This document shows positions 1 through 4,725 of a stretch of 9,228 nucleotides of DNA, piece after piece; the stretch's first letter is position 1; each line of letters opens with the position of its first letter. The notes beneath the pieces are model-generated. The model did no database searches, was not told the origin of the DNA, and worked only from the letters and a program-made list of their open reading frames with translations. The stretch is from Parcubacteria group bacterium CG08_land_8_20_14_0_20_43_9 (lineage in GTDB: Bacteria > Patescibacteriota > Minisyncoccia > Minisyncoccales > PEYH01). The stretch is taken from the NCBI GenBank assembly GCA_002774465.1, contig PEYH01000003.1, forward strand, positions 1 to 9,228. Direction: 5' to 3'. A program made the translations under genes and the position numbers.

Positions 1-59
1 AGGAAGTAACCAAGAACCAAGGCGGTTACCCCCCAGACCAATGCTTTTTTGAGCTTCAT
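1..59 (-). CDS. N-terminal fragment of an exported or membrane protein
   Basis: The reverse strand opens with ATG at 59-57 and runs off the left edge. Nineteen full codons read MKLKKALVWGVTALVLGYF, and the partial next codon is CT-, so Leu. Three lysines followed by an unbroken hydrophobic stretch are typical of a signal peptide or first membrane helix. An AAGGAG Shine-Dalgarno sequence lies at 74-69, nine bases before this ATG. An in-frame ATG at 68-66 would add Met-Thr-Glu but sits directly against the Shine-Dalgarno sequence, so the downstream ATG is preferred. A good promoter lies upstream at 152-124. The function cannot be judged from so little protein. Confidence 0.65.
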   Translation of the reverse strand, partial: MKLKKALVWGVTALVLGYF

Positions 60-123
60 CTCCGTCATCTCCTTTCCTCGCTATTTCGTTATCAAAGACC
101 GATGGCAAATTACAGCAATCTTA

Positions 124-152
124 TTTTTAACCAAAAAAACGTTTGATGTCAA
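124..152 (-). promoter_or_regulatory. Sigma-70-like promoter for the leftward gene
   Basis: On the minus strand a perfect -35 TTGACA (152-147) is followed, after 17 bases, by TAAAAA (129-124). It points at the fragment starting at 59 and predicts a 5' leader of about 60 bases. The -35 lies inside the palindrome at 142-153. Confidence 0.5.
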
Positions 153-153
153 A
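142..153. repeat. Short palindrome, possible operator
   Basis: TTTGA-TG-TCAAA is an inverted repeat of two 5-base arms around TG. It overlaps the -35 of the leftward promoter and lies a few bases upstream of the rightward promoter, a usual position for a repressor site between divergent genes. Nothing else in the sequence proves binding, and so short an A/T-rich palindrome can arise by chance. Confidence 0.25.
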
Positions 154-159
154 TTTTGT

Positions 160-188
160 TTGCCAAAAGACAGCATAAAAGTTAAAAT
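160..188 (+). promoter_or_regulatory. Sigma-70-like promoter for the HD-domain gene
   Basis: TTGCCA (160-165) and TAAAAT (183-188) are separated by 17 bases. Transcription would start near 195, about 25 bases before the ATG at 220. This supports the downstream start of the HD gene over the longer frame that opens at 49. Confidence 0.45.
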
Positions 189-219
189 AAAGAATCAGCG
201 ATTAAGAATTAATAAAAAT

Positions 220-891
220 ATGAAAAAGAACATTACGCTTGAGGATGTCAGGTCTGACCCGCAGGTTGATGAGTACATAAAAAGAAGCACGGAGTTCTTG
301 CGCCTTTACCATTATACTGACCACGGCATTGACCATTCCAATCTTGTGTCAGAAAGGGCGAGGTATTTAGCCAAGGAAATCGGCTTATCAGAAAAGGAGC
401 AGGAATTGGTGTCCATCGCCTCTTATGTGCATGATATGGGTAATTTTTTAGACAGAAAGAATCACGAATATTGGGGCGCTTTGATGTTCCATAGTATCTT
501 TCAAGAGAGGCTGCCGGCCGAAGATATGGCCACTATAATGCAAGCCATTGCCACCCACGACAATTACCGAGCCCAGATTGTGAATGCCGTGGCAGCGGTC
601 GGAATGATAGCAGACAAGTCCGATGTAAGGCGGAGCAGGGTGATAGAGAAAGACAAGGCCCAAATTGCCAGAGATATCCACAACAGAGTTAATTTTGCCG
701 CTACAAATAATAGATTTGAGGCCAACAAAGAAACCAAGAAAATTACTCTGACACTAAAGATAGATACTTCTTTTGTGCCGGTGATGGAATATTTTGAGAT
801 TTTTACTTATAGAATGGTGCAGTGCCGAAAGGCGGCCCAGTTTTTAGGGTATAAATTTGAGTTGGTGATAAATGATTTTAAGCTTCTTTAA
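220..891 (+). CDS. HD-domain metal-dependent phosphohydrolase
   Basis: A 223-residue protein. The open frame extends back to position 49, but that would overlap the divergent gene and both promoters, and its first 57 codons look non-coding. The ATG at 220 begins MKKNITLEDV and is the likely start, although no Shine-Dalgarno sequence is visible. Residues about 25-135 form an HD domain: H39 (in DHS), H71-D72 (VHDMGN), H82 (NHEYWGA), H113 (THDN) and D132 (ADKSD). These could ligate one or two metal ions. Members of the HD superfamily hydrolyse phosphate esters of nucleotides or signalling nucleotides. There is no GYP signature, no RelA/SpoT synthetase domain and no tRNA nucleotidyltransferase domain, so the substrate is open. 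The C-terminal 80 or so residues resemble no domain I can name. The gene stands alone between a divergent promoter region and a strong terminator. Confidence 0.85.
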   Translation: MKKNITLEDVRSDPQVDEYIKRSTEFLRLYHYTDHGIDHSNLVSERARYLAKEIGLSEKEQELVSIASYVHDMGNFLDRKNHEYWGALMFHSIFQERLPAEDMATIMQAIATHDNYRAQIVNAVAAVGMIADKSDVRRSRVIEKDKAQIARDIHNRVNFAATNNRFEANKETKKITLTLKIDTSFVPVMEYFEIFTYRMVQCRKAAQFLGYKFELVINDFKLL

Positions 892-911
892 GCGGCTTTA
901 AAATATTGAAC

Positions 912-953
912 ACAAAAGCCCGTCCCTCGTTTTCACTCGGGACGGGCTTTTGT
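912..953. terminator. Bidirectional intrinsic terminator between the HD gene and priA
   Basis: A perfect 15-bp inverted repeat: left arm 912-926, right arm 939-953, 12-base loop. The core is AAAAGCCCGTCCC paired with GGGACGGGCTTTT. The A run at the foot of one arm and the T run at the foot of the other give a U tract in both directions, as suits two convergent genes. Confidence 0.9.
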
Positions 954-968
954 CTTTTCCGCCATAAT

Positions 969-2882
969 TCAAAGCAGGGTTTGCGGTTCAACATCCGCTG
1001 ACCAGTCGGGCCCCATTATTTCTCGGATAATTTTTTTCTCCTTTAAGCCGTCGCTTTTTATTTTCGCTATGATATGCCAAAAATATTTATTTCTGATTTT
1101 CGGTACTAAGGCCGGAGCCGGTCCGAGCATATTCAGGGCCGGCGCTGATTTCTGGATTTTCCTTTTCATCTCAAGCGCCTCTTTCCTTGCCCTTTCATTA
1201 TTTTTGTGAGAGAAAGTCAGTTTTATAACCTCGGAGAACGGGGGGTAAGACAGGGCTTTGCGGTGTTTTAATTCTTGCTCAAGGAATCCCTCAAAATCGT
1301 TTCGCTTTAGGAAATCAAAAAGATAAAAATCCGGATTATATGTTTGGATAATCGTTCCTTTTGCGAGCGCGGATATTTTGAAAAGTATTTTCATCAAACG
1401 CTCGGGCGACCGGAATTCCGGGATATTAAATAAAGGGTCGGCCAAAATAACGACAACCAAATCCGCTTTTTGTTGAAGCCCCGAAGAAAAAAGCAAATGG
1501 GTTCCCACCAGAACATTGTATTTCCCTGCCTGGAAGTCCTGCGATATTTGCTCCTGTTTTTTTCTATCAGGCGTAATATCGCTGTCCATAATAGCGGCGC
1601 TTATCTTTACGCCTTCTATTTTTCCAAGTTCTTCCATAATTTTCTGGGTGCCGGCGCCCAAATACTTGATTCTCCAACTTTTGCATTTCGGGCAGAGAGA
1701 AGGCGGAGCCATCGTTTTTCCGCAGTAATGGCAGATTAAAAGGCCTTTTTCCGGTCCGTTGGTTTTATGATATACCATCGGGGTTTCGCATTCCCGGCAT
1801 TTGATAATATGGCCGCAATCCCGGCACAGAACCGCGGCGGCCAGCCCTTTGCGGCTGACAAAAATTATCACCTTTTTGTTTTTGGGAATTACGTTAGCTA
1901 ATTGTTCCCGGAGTTCCTCGCTGAAAATTGAATAATTTGTTTTCCTGGCTTCTTCCCTCATATCCACGAGGCTTATGTCCAGACCAGATTGCGATTTTAT
2001 TTTCGGCTGCAGCAATTGGTATTCTCCGATTTTGGCGCGATAAAAGGATTCAGGAGAGGGGAGCTGGCTTCCGAGAATTATTTTTGCCTTAAAGATTTTT
2101 GCCAATTTCAGAGCCACGGTCCGGGTGTGGTATTTCGGATGCTGGTCCCAGGACTTATAGCTTTCATTTTCCTCTTCATCAACGACAATCAGGCCAAGAT
2201 TTGGAAAAGGCAGGAATAAAGAATTTCTGGTGCCGATTATAATATCAATTTCATTATCCCGGACTTCCTGCCAGCATTTCATTTCTTCGGATGTTTTGAG
2301 TTCGCTGTGAAAGACCCTGATGTTTTTTGAAATTTTTTCCAAACGCGGCAAGTATTGGGAAATTTTATTTATTTCCGGGACTAAAAACAGAACCGATTTT
2401 TTATCCTGAAGAGCCCCTTTTACTGCCGAGACATATTCTTGGCTCCTTTCAGGCGAATTGAGTAAAACAGGGCGGAGGGGTTGGTTTTGGTTTTCGGGGG
2501 CCGGGCTTGGAAACGATTTTTTCAAGGCAGAAAGTTTTTTTCTTCGGAGGACTGATTTGGGGAGAAACAGCTTCAGGACAATGCCTATGGGGGAGAGGTA
2601 ATAATCGGAAAGCCATTGGCACAATCCCATTTGGGCTTCGGTGACAATCGGCTCTTCGGAGATAATTTTTGAAATGGGTTTGAGCTTGAAATATTTTTTT
2701 TTAACCTCCATTTTTATGTTCTCCAGCGGCTCAACGCTTTTCACAATCGCTTTTATTTCCGTCCTGCCCAATGGCGCTAAAACCAAAGAGCCGATTCCCG
2801 GCTTTTGGCTGGAAAAATAGGTGAGGGTCTGCGAGCCGCAGGAGGCGATTTTTATCAAGGGGATGATTTCAATAATATACAT
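969..2882 (-). CDS. priA: Primosomal protein N' (PriA) with degenerate helicase motifs
   Basis: A 637-residue protein, about 100 shorter than E. coli PriA. PriA recognises stalled forks and helps reload the replicative helicase. Residues 1-105 match the N-terminal DNA-binding part, 135-290 the first helicase lobe, and 340-510 the zinc region and second lobe. The C-terminal part keeps SYPPF (545-549) and LGPAPALVPK (586-595). Family features that remain are LVPEI (167-171), IIGTRNSLF (215-223), eight zinc cysteines (C353, C356, C362, C365, C384, C387, C397, C400) and GAGTQK (409-414). ATPase features are lost: where GVTGSGKTEVY is expected there is NSPERSQEY (142-150), DEEH is DEEE (235-238), GSATPS is GSQLPS (271-276), and the motif VI QVAGRAGR position reads KISALAKG (502-509). 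The frame is intact, so this is not a recent pseudogene. It is probably a structural loader without helicase activity. There is no Shine-Dalgarno sequence; the start agrees with the promoter at 2936-2908. Confidence 0.93.
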   Translation of the reverse strand: MYIIEIIPLIKIASCGSQTLTYFSSQKPGIGSLVLAPLGRTEIKAIVKSVEPLENIKMEVKKKYFKLKPISKIISEEPIVTEAQMGLCQWLSDYYLSPIGIVLKLFLPKSVLRRKKLSALKKSFPSPAPENQNQPLRPVLLNSPERSQEYVSAVKGALQDKKSVLFLVPEINKISQYLPRLEKISKNIRVFHSELKTSEEMKCWQEVRDNEIDIIIGTRNSLFLPFPNLGLIVVDEEENESYKSWDQHPKYHTRTVALKLAKIFKAKIILGSQLPSPESFYRAKIGEYQLLQPKIKSQSGLDISLVDMREEARKTNYSIFSEELREQLANVIPKNKKVIIFVSRKGLAAAVLCRDCGHIIKCRECETPMVYHKTNGPEKGLLICHYCGKTMAPPSLCPKCKSWRIKYLGAGTQKIMEELGKIEGVKISAAIMDSDITPDRKKQEQISQDFQAGKYNVLVGTHLLFSSGLQQKADLVVVILADPLFNIPEFRSPERLMKILFKISALAKGTIIQTYNPDFYLFDFLKRNDFEGFLEQELKHRKALSYPPFSEVIKLTFSHKNNERARKEALEMKRKIQKSAPALNMLGPAPALVPKIRNKYFWHIIAKIKSDGLKEKKIIREIMGPDWSADVEPQTLL

Positions 2883-2907
2883 AGAGCAAGATTACATCAG
2901 TGATTTT

Positions 2908-2936
2908 AGTATAATTCCGAGTGGCGCGAGGGTCAA
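2908..2936 (-). promoter_or_regulatory. priA promoter
   Basis: On the minus strand TTGACC (2936-2931), 17 bases, then TATACT (2913-2908). The predicted start of transcription near 2901 leaves only about 18 bases before the priA ATG at 2882, so the mRNA has a very short leader without a Shine-Dalgarno sequence. This is one of the best -35/-10 pairs in the window. Confidence 0.65.
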
Positions 2937-2940
2937 TTTG

Positions 2941-2964
2941 AAAAAGAAAAAGAAAAAGAAAAAG
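2941..2964 (+). repeat. (AAAAAG)4 microsatellite
   Basis: Four perfect copies of the hexamer AAAAAG. On the minus strand this is CTTTTT repeated, directly after a small hairpin, so it can serve as the U-rich tail of a leftward terminator just upstream of the priA promoter. Such a tract may vary in length between strains by slippage. Confidence 0.85.
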
Positions 2965-2976
2965 ACCCTGAAGGGT
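2945..2976 (-). terminator. Leftward terminator, hairpin plus U-rich hexamer repeat
   Basis: ACCCT (2965-2969) and AGGGT (2972-2976) form a small stem, more realistically 4 bp with a 4-base loop. On the minus strand it is followed by repeated CTTTTT. The stem is short but the U-rich tail is long. It would back up the larger hairpin at 3061-2989 and insulate priA from transcription coming from the right. Confidence 0.5.
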
Positions 2977-2981
2977 TTCGT

Positions 2982-3159
2982 AAAAAGGGGCGAACGGGCC
3001 TGTATCCTCCATGACGGTCTCGCAGAGACGTTGGTGGTTGTTGCGCAGGCCCGTTCTCGCCGAGAGATCTCTTTCGGGGAGCGGGGTGGCAGTGAATGTA
3101 TCCATCGGGATCGGACGTGGTTACCCGCGGAACTCCCTGATGAGAAGAGATATGAACTA
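2982..3159 (-). ncRNA. Putative structured small RNA, about 180 nt, unknown family
   Basis: No convincing protein frame exists here, yet the stretch is rich in nested inverted repeats. Hairpin I: 2994-3002 pairs with 3046-3054 (9 bp) and 2989-2993 with 3057-3061 (5 bp), enclosing GTCTC-GCA-GAGAC (3017-3029). Hairpin II: 3067-3073 pairs with 3145-3151, 3077-3081 with 3133-3137, 3082-3085 with 3124-3127, and ATCC/GGAT at 3100-3111. Read leftward, a good promoter (3193-3166) would start the RNA near 3159. Hairpin I is then followed by CCCCTTTTTA, as in an intrinsic terminator, with a second terminator at 2976-2945. Because the ends do not pair with each other, it does not resemble 6S RNA, and I see no RNase P, SRP, tmRNA or tRNA signatures. 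The opposite strand folds equally well, so direction rests on the promoter and U tracts. It could instead be a tk leader element. Confidence 0.45.
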
Positions 3160-3165
3160 TCTTTT

Positions 3166-3193
3166 ATCATAAGCCATTTTGTTTTTTTGTCAA
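3166..3193 (-). promoter_or_regulatory. Promoter for the leftward structured RNA
   Basis: On the minus strand a perfect TTGACA (3193-3188), 16 bases, then TATGAT (3171-3166). No open reading frame of note follows within 200 bases, which is why a non-coding transcript is proposed. Confidence 0.5.
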
Positions 3194-3219
3194 GATGTTG
3201 ATATTTGTTTTTTTGACAA
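3187..3219. repeat. Inverted TTGTCAA / TTGACAA pair carrying divergent -35 elements
   Basis: TTGTCAA (3187-3193) and TTGACAA (3213-3219) are exact inverted copies 19 bases apart. Each supplies the -35 of one of two divergent promoters. Two more copies of TGACAATC follow at 3224-3231 and 3281-3288. The set could be promoter parts only, or binding sites for a regulator. Confidence 0.4.
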
Positions 3220-3240
3220 ATTCTGACAATCAAGTAAAAA
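3213..3240 (+). promoter_or_regulatory. tk promoter
   Basis: A perfect TTGACA (3213-3218), 16 bases, then TAAAAA (3235-3240). Transcription would start near 3247, leaving a leader of about 55 bases that contains the Shine-Dalgarno sequence. The -10 is imperfect. Confidence 0.4.
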
Positions 3241-3289
3241 GAAGTCAGAAGGAAGAAAGAGCCCTTTAGGGATAGCCCCTTGACAATCG

Positions 3290-3296
3290 AAAGGAG
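3290..3296 (+). promoter_or_regulatory. Strong ribosome binding site of tk
   Basis: AAAGGAG lies five bases before the ATG at 3302 and fixes the start. It stands out because most genes in this window have no clear Shine-Dalgarno sequence. CCTT at 3278-3281 can pair with AAGG at 3291-3294, a weak hairpin that could mask the site. Confidence 0.75.
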
Positions 3297-3301
3297 AGGG
3301 A

Positions 3302-3901
3302 ATGGATCAATCTGTAGTCGGGAACAGGCAATTGGAGGTTATCGCCGGATGTATGTTCAGCGGCAAAACCGAGGAATTGATCCGCCGCTTGAAGCGGGTC
3401 GGAATCGCGAGATGGCCGGTGCTTCTTTTCAAGCCGACGATTGACGACCGTTACAGCACTAACACAACACAGACCCACGATGGACTTAAGTTCCCCGCGA
3501 TTCTACTTGAGCCGGGGAAAGAGATGCTGGAGGAAGTGGGGCGGTTAGCAGGTCATTCTGCGGCAAGGGGAGCGATGGTGGTTGCGTTTGACGAAGCCCA
3601 GTTTTTCTCGGACAAGCTGCCTGCGCTCTGCGAAGCATTGGTTGGGCGAGGCAAGAAGGTGATGGTGGCTGGCTTGAATCTGGATTTTGCCGGAAAGCCG
3701 TTTGGCCCAATGCCGCTCATCATGGCTTTGGCAGATGAGGTGACCTCGCTGACAGCGATTTGCGTAAAGTGTGGGGGAGCCGCTACCCGAACCCAGCGAT
3801 TGGTTGAGGGCAAGCCGGCGCCTGTTGACGGCCCAACAATCCAGATTGGCGGTCAGGAGTCGTACGAAGCCCGTTGCCGCGACTGCTGGGAAAGAGGATA
3901 A
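3302..3901 (+). CDS. tdk: Thymidine kinase, type II
   Basis: A complete 199-residue cytosolic enzyme that phosphorylates thymidine to dTMP with ATP in pyrimidine salvage. Residues 15-23 hold the P-loop (AGCMFSGKT, with K22-T23). FKPTIDDRYS (43-52) and THDG (58-61) are family signatures. FDEAQFF (96-102) holds the Walker B aspartate D97 and the catalytic base E98. GLNLDFAGKPFG (124-135) begins the substrate-binding part. C154/C157 and C192/C195 form the structural zinc site around the C-terminal lasso. IGGQESYEARC (182-192) contains the nucleotide-contacting tyrosine region. All key residues are present. The strong ribosome site confirms the start. The gene is richer in G+C than its neighbours: two 60-base lines counted by hand give 57% and 63%, against 43% for one in thpR. 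This could mean transfer. The gene lies alone between its own promoter and a terminator. Confidence 0.96.
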   Translation: MDQSVVGNRQLEVIAGCMFSGKTEELIRRLKRVGIARWPVLLFKPTIDDRYSTNTTQTHDGLKFPAILLEPGKEMLEEVGRLAGHSAARGAMVVAFDEAQFFSDKLPALCEALVGRGKKVMVAGLNLDFAGKPFGPMPLIMALADEVTSLTAICVKCGGAATRTQRLVEGKPAPVDGPTIQIGGQESYEARCRDCWERG

Positions 3902-3908
3902 CTTCAGC

Positions 3909-3931
3909 ATTACGAGACCCGGACTCGTAAT
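3909..3931. repeat. Hairpin just after tk
   Basis: ATTACGAG (3909-3916) and CTCGTAAT (3924-3931) form a perfect 8-bp stem with a 7-base loop, eight bases after the tk stop. Only a short TTT follows, so it is a weak terminator at best and may instead protect the 3' end of the tk mRNA. Confidence 0.55.
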
Positions 3932-4009
3932 TTCCATGAAACGCGGAAACCCACGCTGGATAAGGAGAATCTCACAACGATGCCGGGTGGCGTAATTCTT
4001 GGGGGAAAG

Positions 4010-4018
4010 TTATCCACA
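4010..4018 (+). promoter_or_regulatory. Consensus DnaA-box sequence, isolated
   Basis: TTATCCACA matches the canonical high-affinity DnaA box exactly. I found no second box nearby, and no dnaA, dnaN or A/T-rich unwinding region, so this is not an origin as seen. It may be a DnaA-titrating or regulatory site, or chance. Confidence 0.3.
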
Positions 4019-4019
4019 G

Positions 4020-4043
4020 GCGGAAGACAATGCGGAAGGCAAT
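4020..4043 (+). repeat. 12-bp tandem duplication
   Basis: GCGGAAGACAAT is followed directly by GCGGAAGGCAAT, one base different, and then by a further GCG. It lies between tk and its terminator in sequence without a convincing gene. Confidence 0.75.
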
Positions 4044-4048
4044 GCGAA

Positions 4049-4093
4049 CCCTGCTGAACCGAATACGTTGATTCAGCAGGGCTTCTTTTTTTG
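4049..4093 (+). terminator. Intrinsic terminator after tk
   Basis: CCCTGCTGAA (4049-4058) pairs perfectly with TTCAGCAGGG (4072-4081) around a 13-base loop. Then comes CTTC and a run of eight T. It ends the tk transcript and separates it from thpR. Confidence 0.88.
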
Positions 4094-4100
4094 GTTTTTA

Positions 4101-4109
4101 TGTGATAAT
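4101..4109 (+). promoter_or_regulatory. Extended -10 promoter for thpR
   Basis: TGTGATAAT is an extended -10 (TG, one base, GATAAT). The -35 position falls in the T run of the tk terminator and is poor. Transcription would start near 4116, only about four bases before the ATG at 4120, which implies an almost leaderless mRNA. Confidence 0.4.
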
Positions 4110-4119
4110 TTAAAGGAAT

Positions 4120-4683
4120 ATGCTGCACCGAGTTTTCATTGCCATTAATTTTCCGGAGGATATTAAGGATAGATTATTGAGATTTGAGAAGGAATACAAA
4201 ATTCCCGCCAAATGGGTTGGCCGGGAAAATTTGCACATTACTTTGAATTTTTTGGGCAACTTGGATGATAATCAACTGGTGGAGACAATTGAAACAGCAA
4301 AGCGCGTTTGCGCTTCGCGCAATCCGTTCAGGGTCGGATTGAAAAGAATTTGTTACGGCCCGCCTAAGAAAATTCCGCCCAGAATGGTTTGGGTAGAAAT
4401 GGAGGAAAGTCAGGAATTGTCAAAACTTCAGGCGGACTTGGAGAATAATCTTTTTAATCTTCCAAGTTATCAATACAAAGAGAGAGAGAATCGTTCATTC
4501 CGTCCCCATGTCACGCTTGCCAGAATCAGGGCCTTTGAATTTCGGGCATTAACGGAACAGCCGGAAATAGACGAAGAAATTAATCTAAGTTTTGAGGCAG
4601 ATTCTGTTGAAGTGATGGAGAGCGAACTGAAAAGAAGGGGCGCGGAATATGCCATATTAGAGAGCGTAGAATTTTCTTCTTGA
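4120..4683 (+). CDS. thpR: RNA 2',3'-cyclic phosphodiesterase (2'-5' RNA ligase family)
   Basis: A 187-residue protein of the two-histidine (2H) phosphoesterase superfamily, and a typical length for ThpR. Known members open 2',3'-cyclic phosphates on RNA, or join tRNA halves through 2'-5' bonds in vitro. The two catalytic motifs are clear: H39-I-T41-L in NLHITLNFLG, and H130-V-T132-L in FRPHVTLARI. They are about 90 residues apart as expected. The N-terminus HRVFIAINFPEDI (3-15) is the family's usual opening strand. AAAGGA lies only two bases before the ATG, closer than a normal ribosome site. Together with the extended -10 at 4104-4109 this points to a near-leaderless message. murC begins 42 bases later in the same direction with no terminator between, so the two are probably co-transcribed, though no functional link is known. 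Confidence 0.93.
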   Translation: MLHRVFIAINFPEDIKDRLLRFEKEYKIPAKWVGRENLHITLNFLGNLDDNQLVETIETAKRVCASRNPFRVGLKRICYGPPKKIPPRMVWVEMEESQELSKLQADLENNLFNLPSYQYKERENRSFRPHVTLARIRAFEFRALTEQPEIDEEINLSFEADSVEVMESELKRRGAEYAILESVEFSS

Positions 4684-4725
4684 TTTTTTCATTTTACATT
4701 ATCATTTTTAATTTTTATTTTTTCT

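Noticed and set aside
49..219. 57-codon N-terminal extension of the HD-domain protein
   Set aside because: It overlaps the divergent gene's start and both promoters, and has an atypical composition. The ATG at 220 begins right where HD-family similarity becomes plausible.
1470..2219. Plus-strand frames of 70-89 codons inside priA
   Set aside because: They are antisense shadows of priA. The minus strand carries the clear protein similarity.
3017..3029. tRNA or tmRNA in the structured region
   Set aside because: No GTTCRA T-loop with flanking 5-bp stem, no acceptor stem and no CCA-like end were found on either strand.
3115..3137. Resemblance of GTGGTTACCCGCGG on the plus strand to the T-box core (GGTGGTACCGCGG)
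   Set aside because: Two extra bases break the conserved core, no specifier stem or terminator/antiterminator pair is evident, and the next gene is tk, not an aminoacyl-tRNA synthetase or amino acid gene.
2869..3233. Minus- and plus-strand frames of 78-126 codons across the priA-tk gap
   Set aside because: They translate low-complexity (AAAAAG)n into Phe/Leu or Lys runs and run through the hairpins, with no recognisable domain and no ribosome site. The inverted repeats explain the sequence better.
3980..4057. 25-codon frame with two GRQC repeats after tk
   Set aside because: AAGGAG is 12 bases away, rather far. The frame runs into the terminator stem, and the repeat is explained by a simple DNA duplication. 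Kept only as part of the DnaA-box finding.
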